DNA of 64,000 nt from Aselliscus stoliczkanus (lineage: Eukaryota > Chordata > Mammalia > Chiroptera > Hipposideridae), in NCBI GenBank assembly GCA_033961575.1, contig CM066730.1, forward strand, positions 154,531,523 through 154,595,522. The letters run 5' to 3'. Positions 21,706-34,281 of the stretch are shown piece after piece. The position numbers and the translations under genes are program-made. The stretch's first letter is position 1. Each line of letters opens with the position of its first letter. The notes beneath the pieces are model-generated. The model was not told the DNA's origin, did no database searches, and worked only from the letters and a program-made list of their open reading frames with translations.

Positions 21706-24700
21706 TTCTAGGGAATTCTGTTTCTTTTCTTGGAACCTAGTAGTTACTATTGGAGTAGCCATGTTTAAGGAAGGAAAAACAAAAACAAAAACACCCCAAC
21801 AAGCCAAGCCAAAGGTCAGCGCAGGCAGGGGTGGGGGTGCCTACTCAGCTTACCTTGGCTGCTGTAACGCTGGAGATAACTCAAACCTTCAGGTGACAGA
21901 CAGGTCATACAAAGTGTGACTTCCTTTCTTTCCAAGGGCAGGGAGATAATGCTGACCTCATTTGCTTTATTCTCTAATTAATCTAATTGGCAACAACTTA
22001 GATGGGCTGATACTGACATTTTGTAATTATTTGAAAGGAATAAGTGTCTTTGTGCAAACTGGCAGTCTTTCAGCTCCATGTCAGGCTCGGTCTTCCACGA
22101 GTTTTCCCACATGCTCACAGGGAAGCCTAAACTTGCTTTCCATGAGGCAAATATCAAAGGAGGAGATTTACAGGGCTTCCTTGTTCTGGCTTCATAGGAG
22201 GAGACCTCTGAGGTCTCCACGTAGAAGCTGACAGCATATGCCGTCTCCAGCTCTGAGCTCTGCTCCACCTGAATTAGGGCTGACAACAGCCCTAGGGAAG
22301 CCTGCCTCACCTCTATGGCGCCAGCCCAGCCTCAAAGACAAGGAGGGGAAAGGCCGACTGGCTTGGAGGCTTCCAATGCACCAACAGGTGAAGTGAACCT
22401 CTGTAAGAAACCTACGGACCCTAAAAAGGTTTCCATTTCCCCCACTTGTTTTTTCTTGTCTGAGTGGTGGAGTGAGTCTGAAGCCTGGCCTGAGTACACA
22501 ATAAATATAAGTACACAGGAAGTACAGAGCGCATGAAGGTACGTCCAGGTTTCTTGATGCTGCCCCTCAGCAGGAAGCTGCCACCACCACCACCACATAC
22601 CTCCAGACTGAAAGGCCAGGCTGGTTCACGAGGCGGGTGCAGAGGAAGAGTCAAGATTCAGAATGATCTCAGTTCTTGACTACAACACCCACATAGGGAG
22701 AATTCCAAAATGAGGAAAGCCTCTTGTTATTTTCAGATTTAATAGACTTCCCCAGATTTCAAGTCTTTTTTTACCCTTTCCAGAAAGTTCACCCTGGTGG
22801 AATTCTTTGGCTTACATTTCAGTGAAATAAAGGTCCCTCCTTCCTTAGTCTCCTGCTATGTACAATTCCTTTTCCTCAATAATCAGAGACTCTCTTGTTC
22901 AGGAAAACGGAATTTCCTGAAGAGATTAAGACAAAGTCTTTTCCTTCTGGTTTTCTGAAACATGCTCAATAGTCTCATTTGTGATTTCTAGAATTTTTTT
23001 TTTTTAACTTCCAACAGAGAGCTGAACACAAACAATAAAGCGCCCTGAGGTCTTTGCCTGTTTAGTTTGGAGAAGGACTCTCTTCCATTCCCATTTGATA
23101 GATCCTCACGGGCAGACCAGATTCTATCCATTATTCAGAAGCAATCGAGGGGAAAGCCTTTCCTAGGACTTCGGGCTTTTCACGGCCATCTGAGGAGGAC
23201 ATGGCTTTTCCCACAGGCCGACTGCCTCACCATGCGTTTATCGCACGACAGCACAGTCGCCTGTAAGCCTGAGGTTCTCCACAGACTTGACTCATCTGTT
23301 TATTCCATCTGCCCCCAGTGGAGTTAGCTGGGACAAAGCAGAGCCTGCGTTTCTGTCTCACAGATTCATAGCGTCTCCCCTGCAGCAGATTCTGTGCTGA
23401 GAGCATGATCCCATTATAAAAAGAAAAGAGCTGAAAACTTAAAGCGAATGATGTTTTTTAAACGTTTATCCTCATCTCTGTTTGGTCCTCATTAAAAACA
23501 GTTTGAATCTGAAAGCAGTCACACTTTATGAACCTGGTGTGAGGGAAGCCTCACCTATTGCTGCACATTAACCCAGGAACTCAACACTCAAACCATGAAA
23601 ATGACCCAGGCCTCAGCATGGGTCCAAGAAGACAAGACCCTCCCCCTCCTCAGCCCCTGGGGAACTGGAGAACTGACCCAGAGCTTTTCCCCTCTCATTG
23701 TTTTTACTTCCCATGAACTAAGCCAGGAGTGCACGCCTCCCCTCTGGACCAAAGGCCTTTGCTGGCAGGAGACAAAGCTTCTCCCAGAGCCCTGGACTTT
23801 CTAAGGTGGAGGTGGGCTTCCGATGTGCGCCTGCACCTTGAGGAGGACAGACACAGGGCACTCCTCCCTTCTTCCTCCAGACTTGCCTTGTCAACACCAG
23901 TCCCCTGCAGATCAACTCCCTGTGCAGGTACCCAGCTGATCTGTGTCTGGTCCCAGTCTTCACATCCACAGTATCGGTGATGGGGCCGTATTCTTAGAAG
24001 CCAGTGAAACAGGACTGCTGTAACAAGAAACTAAGCAGCTCCTGAACTCTGAGCACTACCAGACAACGTACTGGGATACAAATAAAACAGGGTACTGCCC
24101 AGTAATTCCTGAAAATAGTCTAGCAACATCGAAATTCAGAAGATCTCCAGAAACCCAGGATTAAACAAAAAGGAAATGATTACTTGTTCTTAAATCCAAA
24201 CACTGTATATGCCTGCCTGTGAACTCTTTTTAAAATTCTAGCTTGTATTTAATCCAATTTTAACAGGCTTGTTTATTGTTTACTTCATTTTCTAGCTCAC
24301 TGAAGACTAGAAAAAAGGGGGCAGATTGCTAAAGGCAGGCCCAGTGACAGCAGTGAAAAGTAACAGAGGTAAGAAATAATACCCGATATCACGGTAATGG
24401 GGAAAAACCCAGAAACTACACACTGCCCCACCACATATACACGCACCACCAACCCAACCAGAACAACAATGTAGAGGCCCTAAACAAGACCTCTATACAG
24501 CACTCAAAGTGCACAGTAATCTAGAACATGAATACAAAGCAGCCCCCAAAGGTTCTGATTGTCCTGAAGAGTCACCATAGCCGAGAACAGGATCCTCTTT
24601 TTAGCAATGTTAACCTGCACTCATCAAGACAAACTTATGCACAATATAGCATTTAGAAAACTCGGCAAATACAATTTAAAATAACCTCCATATAAACCAG

Positions 24701-26208
24701 AATCTAGGTAGTATAAAGCTATTTGGAAGTCGACAGGGATAAGATTCGGTTCTCTAAGAAATTCATTTAATTGGTCAGACAGTTAAATCTAAGTAACCGG
24801 ATCCGAGTAAATTGGATCAGCGAAGCGTGCCTGGGGAAGAGCCTGCTTGGAGGCGCGATGGGAGAGGAAAGGAAATGGCACGTGCGGAAGCTGGGAAGGC
24901 TACCTGCCCCCGGAACACAGGTGTGGGAGTTTCTAAGGGGGAAACATGTGGGCTCATGGGTTTCAATTTTCTCTCTTTCCCCTTTCCTTATCTGGGTGCC
25001 TCAAGAAACCCAAATACGACTTGGGTTGCTCCAAACTGCACTATTTCCAAACATGGTCATGGGCCTTTAGCCAACACCCCACTTTAATGCTGAATATACT
25101 GTAAACTCCTAGAGGGGCCCTTCTGAAACAGCTGCCTTTCTGCACTTGGATCTTTCTACAAATTTGTGATCGTTCTCAGGACCACGTGACTCTGACCTGG
25201 TGACACCACCACCTCTCCATCCATGTTTTTAATAGAAAGAATCCTGACAGGAAGGGGCTCTGGAGGACAACTTAACTCTGATGGCAGGAATGCTAACTGT
25301 GTAAGTGGGGGAAATAAGTGCCGGAAGTAGTATCCTTTCCAAATCTACTCCAGGCATCAAAGAAACAGGAGTAGCGAGGCCTCAGCCAGGGGAGTGAGGC
25401 ACTGTTAAGATATTTACAACAGAGGAAAGCCTTGGAATAAAAGGCTCATGCAATGAGAGCCAAGACCCAAAGACAGTTCTGAGTTCCAAGACCCAGACCC
25501 AGCAAACTTGCACTTTGAGTGAGTCCTCTTATCTTCCGCTGTTGTTTTAATTACACTCACACAATCTTAGGACTCAGGCACGGAATTAATACATTCTTGC
25601 AATTAAGGCGGTGCAAGGTTCTCAACCTCTCCTATAGGCAGAGAAGTTGTGCTTGAGGAGTCTGGGGTGTAGACTTAAGCTACTTGCTAGAAGTGGAAAA
25701 TTTCTTTGAAGTGTCATGTTTTATCTTAATAATTCATGAGAATTTTGCATTTTATTCTATAATACATCAATAATACATCAATAATTTTCCCTTGAAATCT
25801 CTGGGGGGAAAAAATCAACACTTTAGGAAGACGAGCCCATATTTATCTTATGGCTTCTCATACCTCAATTTGAAAAAAAGGAACCTGAAGAAACATTGAC
25901 TGCTATTATAAAATCAGTTAATTTGAAATCTCTAGGATCTCATCAGAGGAGATTCTCAGTGTAAAAGCTAGGATTTGGACATTTTTCTGTACACTTATTT
26001 GGTTATATCCACTGAAATAAATTATAATGTTCAAACCAGTTGCTCAAAGTCCAAGAGACTGTTTACAGTCTCCAAAAAGTATGCTTTCATGGTGATGGAA
26101 GTGAGACGAGTGAAACCAGGGACAGAAGTTAAGATGTAGACTCAATCGATTCCTAAGAAATACACATATGAGGCAGGAGAGAGACGGAGAAACAAGGGCA
26201 GGACTTAC

Positions 26209-27680
26209 TTTGAAGTCTGCCAGTTGTTGGTTGATGGCGTCCACCTCGGTCCCGACTACCCACTGCAGGGCCTCTCCCTCTTCTGCCGCAGCGGTCATGT
26301 CACTGAGTTCCCTCAGTGTCCTGTAGAAGTCCTCCACGCGGCCCAGAGTCAGCTCCAGCTGCTCCTGCCGAGCTCGGCTCCTCTCTGTCAGCTTGCCGCA
26401 CTGCTTGTGTAGGGCTTCTAGCTCCCTCCTGAGACCAAGCAAGTCCAGGGTGCCCTCTTCCTCCAGCATGTGTCGGCACTCGGCTTCAGAGGCCTCGATG
26501 TCTAACTTGAGGGCCTGGATTTTGTTAAGGAACAGCCGCACATCCTCAATTTGGGACTGCAGACTATCAGTGTCTCTGCCGATGGCACCCATGCCATCTA
26601 GCTCATCGTCCAGGTCTGCCAACTGAGAAAACATCTCTCGGACTCGGCAGTGAAACTGGCCAATCCCCTCCAGCTTGTTTTCCATCGTCATGCAACCACT
26701 AGTCACTCTTTGCTTCACTTCGAGGAACTCTTGCTGGGCCACCTCAGCTTGATGCAGAAGTTGGGAGGCATCAGATCCATCTGGGGCATCTTCTACCAGG
26801 CCCCGGGTGAAGTTCCTCAGATAGTCCACCTGAGGCTCCAGGGCCTGTAGCACTTCCTGTTGGGCTCTTAGCTTCTCTAGGTTCTTGTTGCTACAGGCTT
26901 GAGAGCCGAGAGCATCCAAGATCTCAAGTTGGTGTTTGGCTCCTTCCACCTTCCTTTCAATATTCTTAAAGCTCTCCTGGAACTCCTTGAGTCTCTGAGT
27001 CATTTCTTCGAGTGACCCTGCTTTGGCCTGTAGCTCCACTGTAACCGAGTCCAGGTTCTGGTTGATCCCAGCCTTCTCATCCCGGATATCATCCTCATCT
27101 GTTTCTGAAGAATTGATCAGAATGTCAGCAGCACTGTTCAGTATTTCCAGCAGGGCACGGCGCTTTTCTACCTCACTCAGCATAGCCTTTGCTCTCAGGA
27201 GACTGGACTCTAGCTGCACTGGATCCAGAGTGACCCGCAAATCAGACAACTTGGCCTTACAATCTTCTATCCATGGCACAAGGTCTCCCACGTGCCACTG
27301 ATATTTCTGAGCTTTCTGCAAACAGTCCTTGAGCCTGGACTGTCTGTCTGCTGTTTTTTTACTAAGCTCTTCCCAATGGCTCTTGAGCTCAATCAGCTGG
27401 TTTTGTAAAGTCTTTTTCTCTTCCCCAGGAGGCACAGAAAGAAGCAGGGACTCTCCTTCAGCCACAATCACCTCATAGGAGCCACTGTGCTGGTTCAGGC
27501 TCTTCTGAAACTCTTCATTCTCCTGGAGCTGAGACTGTAGCCGCTCCAATTTTGCAGAAATTGGGCAGTTTTTTGCTTGCTGGTTTTGTTTGTCATCCAA
27601 CCAGGTTCTAAGCTCATCAAACATTTGCTGGAACTGCTGGGTGCTGGCAAGAGCTGCCTGGAGTCTGTTCATGCGATCAG
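26209..27680 (-). CDS. MACF1: MACF1 large rod exon, 4-5 spectrin repeats
   Basis: 1,472 bp, phase 1 in, phase 0 out, 490 codons without an intron: by far the largest rod exon here. Acceptor TCTCATTTTAG|CTGATCG, donor TTCAAA|GTAAGT. It begins ADRMNRLQAALAST and contains the repeat-type helices LRTWLDDKQNQQ, LVPWIEDCKAK, FLNKIQALKLDIEASE and LQWVVGTEVDA, ending QQLADFK. Some loops are acidic (SETDEDDIRDEK). Reading past the donor stays open for about 55 codons but loses all heptad character, so the splice end is preferred. The next MACF1 exon is not in the window: the intron extends to the left edge and beyond. Confidence 0.95.
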
Positions 27681-28335
27681 CTAAAATGAGAAAATCAAAT
27701 TTAAATCAATTCAGTCGGAACAGGACGTTTAACATGTTTGCTGAGAGTATATGGTCTAATCTTAGAGGAAAGAAACTAATGTTAATTGAGGGCCGGCCCT
27801 AAAAGTGGCACAGAGCTAGGCTCCTCCACATACTACATCTTATTAAATGGGTGCTTCAATCTCATAAGGTGATCTGAGTCACAGAAATAAACTTTTACTT
27901 CTAAGCTGGTAAAAAGCCATAAATGTTTCCAGAAAAAGAGGCAATGAATGAATGACAAAACTTCTCTTGTACAAGGCCATGAGAAGTCCAGAACATATTG
28001 TAATTTTGTATACGTGTGTGTGTACAGGTGCATGGTATGAAGAAAATAAGTGAGCATCAGTGAAAGTAGGTGTGTAACTCCACCCCTGGTAGTACGTCCA
28101 GGAGCACGAATCTCTAGGACTGTGCCATGTAGTGCTTCACATACTGCTAGTGCCCAATTAATGTGCAAGGACCAAAGAAATTCTCACTGTGGCTGGACAA
28201 AGGGATAGGTTAACACTATTCTGAGTCCGAAAGCTACTGCAGGGTCATCCTAGATTCTCAGGACCCCCACTAATCCACTCTCTCTTTTGGCTGGCCACTA
28301 ATAATGGCAGGAGTGTGTTCCTCACCCCGACTCAC
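27681..28335. other. MACF1 intron
   Basis: 655 bp. Only a short GGGCCGGCCC string at 27789-27799 resembles a SINE head; the rest does not follow the SINE. Nothing else recognised. Confidence 0.6.
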
Positions 28336-28831
28336 CTGCAAGGTCTTCTAAACCTTGGAGAGGCACGGCAATGGTCTCCAAACGCTTCTTCAGCTCATCC
28401 TTGAGGTACTGTTCACCAATGAGCACTGAGAGTTCATCGCAGAGTGTCTGTGCCTCCTTAATCTCCTGGTCTAATTGCTCCACGTCAGATCGAATCTCAC
28501 TGGTCTCCTCCAATTGCTGCTTCACAGCCTCAGGTTGGGTGCTGATGGCTGGCTGGCCACTCAGTCGCTGTCCAACCACCTTCACCTTCTCAGATAAGTT
28601 CTGGAGCAGGTCCTGGTACTGGGTGCTCTTGATAATAGCTTGGTCAATTTGGCTGGAACGGGAATTGAGTTTGTCTGTCAGCTCAATCCACTTCTGATTG
28701 ATGCTCTGGAGTTCTTTCTGTACTTGGCTGGTTGATGGAGAGACATCTCCATGGCCTGTTAGGATGCCCTGGGCTGCCTCGTTCAGCTGCTCATGCTGTT
28801 GCCTGCGTGCTTCAAATTCTTTCAGCATAAA
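28336..28831 (-). CDS. MACF1: MACF1 rod exon, about 1.5 spectrin repeats
   Basis: 496 bp, phase 0 in, phase 1 out. Acceptor TCATTTCTATTACAG|TTTATG, donor GCAG|GTGAGT. It encodes 165 residues from FMLKEFEARRQQHEQLN through SINQKWIELTDKLNSR and SEIRSDVEQLDQEIK to LQGLEDLA. Strong heptads and helix-capping loops. It joins GCT (Ala) DRMNRLQAAL in the next exon. Confidence 0.95.
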
Positions 28832-29384
28832 CTGTAATAGAAATGACAGCAAGATGCTTAGAGAGAAAAGACAGATCTAAAAACAGTGTCAAAACAACAC
28901 TGCCTATGGATTGTGCCAAGTAGTGCCAACTTTTTTTGAAAATAAACCATAAAACGCTGAGGACCAGGTTATTAGGAAAATACAGTATTATTTATAACAA
29001 TTGCTTAATAAAAACCTGTTTTGAAAGGATCACTGATTGTGTCTATATTATTTCTTCTCCTTATTTGTTTACTTTGTTTCAACATTAGTTACTAAGGTCG
29101 GGCTTGGCTGGGAAAGCCAAGTTTGTTTTCTGGATTGGGACATATCAGTGCTGCCAGGCAAAACCCATGCCTCTGAATTGGGAAACCTGGATCCCAGAAT
29201 CAGCTATACCACTGGCTGGGCTTGCCATCTGAACTCTCAATACATTTGTTTTTCTTAGTTTCTTTCTCAGAATTCCCACATCATATACAATCTGTACATT
29301 ACAATACAGCCCAATTAGGTAATGGCCTTCTTTAAAGCAAGAACCAACTCTTTTTCTTCTTTTCTATCCACATCAAAGAAGTCA

Positions 29385-29595
29385 GGATTACAGGTTCTGG
29401 AGTCAGACTGCCTGGGTTCAAATCCTGACTCCATCACTCACTAGCTGTATAAAAACTTAGGCAAGTTTTTAAAAGTTCTCCAAATCTCAGCTTCTTCCTC
29501 TGTAAAATGAAGACAGTAAAGTACTTGCTTGGATGTTGTAAGGCTTAAATAAGAAAATTTATGGAAAGTACTCAGTACTTACACTGTACAAAAAT
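29385..29595 (+). mobile_element. MIR SINE
   Basis: Core MIR string: GGAGTCAGACTGCCTGGGTTC, AATCCTGACTCCATCACTCAC, AGCTTCTTCCTCTGTAAAATG, then GTTGTAAGGCTTAAATAAG. Confidence 0.7.
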
Positions 29596-30221
29596 AACTA
29601 AGACTTGACGTCAAGGAATAACAGATGTGTAAACAACGAACTAGAGTAGAAATTAACAAAAATAAAAACGATAAAATACCAATGTACATGGAACTGTGAA
29701 AACACGGAGTAAAGATGACTAATTCTCCAGGGGATGACAAAAGTAGAAGAGGGAAGTCAGGATAGGCTTCCCAGATGACACTCTAAAGAATATGTAGGCG
29801 TTCCCCACGTGAGCTGAGAAGAAGGCTGGTTAAGGGGGAGGCCAAGGATTAGCAAAGGCATAGGGCTGCATGAATGCGGCGGTTTCGGGAAACAACATAG
29901 TATCTAGTGTGGGTAGAAACTTGGGGATACAAGGGAAGAGCTGACAGTGAGGCTGGCAAAGCACATCGGGACCAGATTGTGAAAAGTCTAGATACTGCAC
30001 TGAGCAGGTATTTTGACTTTAAGAGGCAGTCAAGAGTCATTGAAGCATTTTAATTTAATTTAAACACATTCAGATATAAGACTTAAGGAGATGATTTCAT
30101 AATTGTGCAGAGGAGAGAGACTAGACAAAGAAGCCCCTTCAGGGACTGTGGCAATGGTACAGGCCTGAGATTAAGTCTACCTGAGGCATTCAAAATGGAA
30201 GACAGGGAAGAAAGATTAAAA

Positions 30222-30716
30222 CAGTGGTTGTCAAATCATGGTCCAGAGGCCCCCAGGATTTCTAGGCCTTTTCACAGGATCCATGAGATCAAAACTATTT
30301 TTATAATAACACTAAGAAGTTATTTGCTTTTAAAATTCTTGTTCTATTACGATTGTTCAGTAGAGTTTTCTAGAGACACTGATATCACAACAGATTGAAT
30401 GCAGAAGAAGCTATAAAAATCTGTGAGAATATTCTGTTAAGCTAGATATTAAAGAGGTTTGTAAAGATATAAAACAACACCAATCTTATTAAATTTTTTA
30501 TTGAAAAATGTATTTTTTTCATTAAAAATGTTACTTAGGTTAATTTTATGTTTTATCATTAGTAGTTTAAAATTAATACATACTTTAAAAATTCCTCAGC
30601 ATTTTAATACAGTAAATATCAAGAGATATCAATAGATAAACATAAGCTCTTTGGGGTCTTCAATAATTTTTAAGAGCGTAAAATGATTTTGAGACCAAAC
30701 AGTTTGAAAACCACTG
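30222..30716 (+). mobile_element. hAT-Charlie-type element
   Basis: 495 bp bounded by inverted ends CAGTGGTTGTCAAAT … AGTTTGAAAACCACTG, with the old-hAT body motif GATCAAAACTATTTTTATAA. Subfamily not assigned. Confidence 0.7.
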
Positions 30717-30996
30717 GATTAGAAAAATATTTGTAAGTAGACTGAAAAGGACTTCATAATTGGATGCAGGGGCTAAAAAGCAAGAGTTGCCTTAAAAACT
30801 ACTGTTAGGTCTTAAATTAGAGGACCTAGTAAATCACCATCTATTAGAAGAAATAGAACAAGTATGGGGAAAATGTAGAACAAAGCAAGGTTCTAGGAAG
30901 AATTTCATTGGAAATGACATAATTTGACCAGCCTAAATTTCCATGATGTTAGGCACTTAAATCAATGTTTTGAGGTTTTAATCAGCAGAAAAATCT

Positions 30997-31108
30997 CTCT
31001 CTTTTTTTTTTTAAGAGGGCAGTGTCACTGGCCTTAATATGTGAGATCCAAACCGGGGTCACTGGCGTCCCAAGCCAGCTCTTAACCAGCGCGCCACTTG
31101 GCCAGCCC
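30997..31108 (-). mobile_element. tRNA-derived SINE (CYN-like), older copy
   Basis: Reverse copy, more diverged (GTGAGATCCAAACCGGGGTC). Near-perfect ~10 bp duplication CAGAAAAATCT / CAGAAAATCT at 30986-30996 and 31109-31118. Forms a head-to-head pair with the copy starting at 31230. Confidence 0.88.
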
Positions 31109-31229
31109 CAGAAAATCTTTAAGTAAAGCCAAAAGATACACAATATTGCATTAAGTAATGTGCATGACTATAACTGGGGATTGTAAGTAAAATGTGATTC
31201 TACCATTTAGTCAGAAGTTCCCATTTTCG

Positions 31230-31346
31230 TGCCGGCCGAGTGGCGCGGTGGTTAAGCACTGGCTTGGGAAGCCAGCGGCCCCGGTTCGGTCCCACATATG
31301 AGGGCCAGTGACACTGCCCTCAAAACAAAAACAAAACAAAATAAAA
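31230..31346 (+). mobile_element. tRNA-derived SINE inserted in a MIR
   Basis: Forward copy, GCCGGCCGAGTGGCGCGGTGG head, AAAACAAAAAC-type tail. It splits an old MIR-like sequence: CCCATTTT lies before it and AGGTTAAATGACTTGTCCAG after it. No clear target duplication. Confidence 0.88.
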
Positions 31347-31480
31347 TAGGGATCGAGACTCTCAGAGGTTAAATGACTTGTCCAGGATCATATGAAATGT
31401 ACTTGCTGAGAGCAGCATTCAAACCCAGATGCATGTGACATCCATTTCTTTGCTCTAAAGCATTCAGCTGAACTGCTCAC

Positions 31481-31680
31481 CTGGACCTGCTGCTTTTGCG
31501 CATTCAGCATGTTGGGGTCGATAGACAGAGGCCCCAGCACTCCCATCATCAGCTCCTTTTCCATCAGCCAGGGCCGGAGCTGGCATTCTGCAGCCTGGAA
31601 GCAGGCCAGATGACTTGCAGATTCCTCTAGCTGCCTTTGCCGAGCCATTGTCACCTCCGTGGCCCTTTCCCATCGGGAAT
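31481..31680 (-). CDS. MACF1: MACF1 rod exon, spectrin repeat part
   Basis: 200 bp, phase 1 in, phase 0 out. Acceptor TTTCCTCTCTGCAG|ATTCCC, donor GTCCAG|GTGAGC. After the shared Asn it reads [16 protein letters not shown], with helix-A Trp in LRPWLMEKE, to NAQKQQVQ. A head-to-head SINE pair starts about 135 bp after its donor. Confidence 0.93.
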
Positions 31681-33332
31681 CTGCAGAGAGGAAATGAGAA
31701 AATGTATTCTATTACTCTCATCAGCCACAGGCCTGGTCCCTAAACTATGTTCCTAATAAACCACAGGAAATGGCCCATAGATCATTATTTAAATATTTTT
31801 TTAAAGTTAAAAATAACCTTTATTTAATTTTAACTAAAGTAACACAAACAGCTTTGTATCTTGAGTGTGGTGGTGGTTATATGAAACTAGACATGGGATA
31901 AAACTGTACAGACACATATAAACGAGTGCATGTAAAATATCTTATACTATATAGCTATTTCACAGCTGTTTTTTTTGACTTTTTATATTATGAACATCTT
32001 TTGAGCCAGTAAGTTTTTTTCATACCAATGAATATTCACCTATATCATTTATAGTTCAATATTATGAAAGCAGCATAATTTATCTAATCCCTTCATTGAC
32101 TATTTAGATTATTTCCCCATTTCATTTTTATCATCAATGCTTTCTTTAGTCTTGACCACAAAAGACTGTCACTTTGACTTGCCCTAGAAAGCCAAACTTC
32201 TAACACTCTCTAAAATTTTTTTCATGATAAAATTCAATCTTTAATCCTATCTGGGCCTCTTGCTTGCCTATGAAAACTAACTAAAAATAATTCCTGCTTT
32301 ATATGATGTGCTGAAATTCTGCATTTGCTTTGAAGACAAGCAAGTTAAACAAGGTGAATGTGTAACACCCCTGTGATAACTTACTGAGCTCCTCCTGCAT
32401 TTTCTTCCAGTTTTCTGCTTCTTGTGAGTTGGGATATGTTATCAGCAATCCAGCCAGGTCTTCCTTTACTTTTTGGACTTTTGGAGAATTCTGTTCCAAT
32501 TCAGCCAGGAATGCCTAGGAGAAAGAACATCATAAACCATGAGAGGTCTGGACAGCAAACAAAGGTTGAGTATGGAGGCAATGACTGGAATATTTATTGG
32601 GTGGCCATTAGGCTCTACTTCTGAGTCTATCCATGACTTGTTTAGTGATTTTAAGATACTTATCCTTACTACTTCAAATTTTACTTTAAAATGAAAATCT
32701 AGATAGCAGGATCTGAATTTCTTTTACGTATAACACATTGGTAGAACCCAGTAAGAAGGAATTATTAATCTGCATAAACTAAAAGTGTCAAGATACAATC
32801 ATCAGGATGACGATGACAACAACGTTTATGCAGTTGGAGATGACATTCTATGCTCGATTGGAGTATAAAAAACTTTAGTGAAAAGTTTTTATAGGATTTT
32901 CTGTATGGTTGGATTTCTTCTGATGTTTTTCCTAGTCCAACGGGCTGATCTTAAGAGTGAACTGCCGTCACAGCTGTTTAGATCCCTCCAAGAGTTGGAA
33001 AGGTGCTTGATGAGAATGGTTAGGTTTGCAGCATCATATAGAAAATGAGATTCCATTCTCAATGAGCTCATGCTTCTGAGCAGGGCTTTTCTCTTTCTGC
33101 AAACACCTCTGGTTTTGTTTCTGAATCTGAGGTACAACAATTTCTAATTTCACAGGTAAAAAACTCTCTAGGAGAGGTTAGGCATATTAATCATTTGAAA
33201 GTCAAACATGCTGCTCATCATGGCCTGGGTGGTTGGCCAGGCCTCATTTTCAGGTCCCCAGGCTCAGGGAAGAACGCTAGCATAGTGGTCCTTCCCTTAG
33301 TGTTTGGGATGCAGCTCATGTAAACACAGTAC
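31681..33332. other. Two MACF1 introns around the exon 32385-32514
   Basis: 704 bp and 818 bp introns, AT-rich. No repeat family confidently recognised. Confidence 0.55.
32385..32514 (-). CDS. MACF1: MACF1 rod exon, spectrin repeat part
   Basis: 130 bp, phase 0 in, phase 1 out. Acceptor TTTCTCCTAG|GCATTC, donor GCTCA|GTAAGTT (A rather than G at the last exon base, otherwise a perfect donor). It encodes AFLAELEQNSPKVQKVK to KKMQEEL plus one base of an Asn codon. Confidence 0.92.
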
Positions 33333-33574
33333 CTTGTTAGACTCAGCTTGGGCTCTCACTGTTTCTGTCTTAGTTGGAGATGAGGAGGCATCCATGCCTT
33401 TTAGGACTTCCTCTTTCGATTCCAGCCACTGTAGCACTAAGCTTGCCTCCTTCTGAACTTCCTGCATTCTGCAGAGGATGGCCTGATGGTTTCCCTGGTG
33501 ATCCTGAAGGACTCCTCCAAGTTTCTCATATTTCAAGTTTACATCTGACATGTCACATTGGATCTCCGTCAGAT
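33333..33574 (-). CDS. MACF1: MACF1 rod exon, spectrin repeat part
   Basis: 242 bp, phase 1 in (completes Asp), phase 0 out. Acceptor TTTCAATGATACCAG|ATCTGACG, donor AAG|GTACTG. It encodes LTEIQCDMSDVNLKYEK through SLVLQWLESKEEVLK (helix-A Trp) to AQAESNK. A Ser/Thr-rich loop (DASSSPTKTE) follows the Trp helix. Confidence 0.93.
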
Positions 33575-33827
33575 CTGGTATCATTGAAACAGAAATCAGA
33601 TTGGGAATAGCTCTCCAGGCAACCCCTTTGGTTCCTAACTACTAAATTACTCATCAGGATTAAGCATCTCTCCTACTCCTTCTAGAGAATTGAGGTTATC
33701 TTCCTGCTAAATCGCACAGAAGTTTGCTTTGCATACACAAAGCAAAAGAGCTCTCAATCTATTTTTAGATTTCAGCATTACTACTCAGATGTATAAATAA
33801 AATGCTAAATAGAAATGGGAACAACAA

Positions 33828-33934
33828 GGGGCCGGCCGAGTGGCGCGGTGGTTAAGCGCTGGCTTTGGGAAGCCAGCGGCCCCGGTTCGGTCCCACATGT
33901 GAGGGCCAGTGACACTGCCCTCAAAAAAAAAAAA
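33828..33934 (+). mobile_element. tRNA-derived SINE (CYN-like)
   Basis: Forward, near-consensus copy with a pure A tail and a perfect 17 bp target duplication AGAAATGGGAACAACAA at 33811-33827 and 33935-33951. It lies in the intron after the 63 bp exon. Confidence 0.93.
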
Positions 33935-34141
33935 AGAAATGGGAACAACAAAAGTGAGGGGAGTTAAGGATTTGGGGCATTCTGCTCCCTCTTCTCTAAA
34001 CTACAGAGAAATCACCTAACTGGGAGATCGAGGGTTAGGCTAGACTACCTCTAGTATAGCTTCTTATAATTTGAAGATCTGCATATATTATATTCAGTCT
34101 TTTCCTCATTGGTCTTATCTAGTGGTCCAGCTTCTTTCTTT

Positions 34142-34281
34142 CTTTTTTAGCTGAGCCATCCTGCCACCTGTTGGCAGCTCAGCAGCAGCTCAGCTCGGGC
34201 AGGGCATCAAACTGCTGTTCCTCAGAGCTCAACTCACACTCTTGAGCGAGCTCTTAACCAACTGAGCCACTCGGCCAGCCC
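34142..34281 (-). mobile_element. Second, longer tRNA-derived SINE type
   Basis: Reverse copy of a ~140 bp element. In sense it starts GGGCTGGCCGAGTGGCTCAG with GTTGGTTAAGAGC, then a different body (GAGCTCTGAGGAACAGCAG… GCTGAGCTGCTGCTGAG). An imperfect duplication, TCCAGcTTcTTCTTT-like, flanks it. The tRNA-like head is shared with the short SINE but the body is not. Confidence 0.75.

Larger units (their letters stand above)
11351..26208. other. Long MACF1 intron
   Basis: About 14.9 kb without a supportable exon. Holds three short SINEs (12191, 14987, 17429), the inverted duplication, a MITE, MIR pieces (17785-18025; about 19600-19720), MER20 copies, and an A/T box TTATAAATATAAG at 21061-21073. 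The stretches 14490-14790 and 18360-18720 look like very old interspersed repeats of a purine-rich type that I cannot name. From 21700 to 26200 I see nothing specific. Confidence 0.7.
28832..31480. other. MACF1 intron
   Basis: 2.6 kb. MIR (29385-29595), an unnamed old repeat (about 29700-30060), an hAT element (30222-30716), and the SINE pair 30997-31346 embedded in or near a MIR. Confidence 0.7.

Noticed and set aside
27789..27812. GGGCCGGCCC string as a truncated SINE
   Set aside because: Only about 10 bases match the SINE head; the following bases do not continue it.
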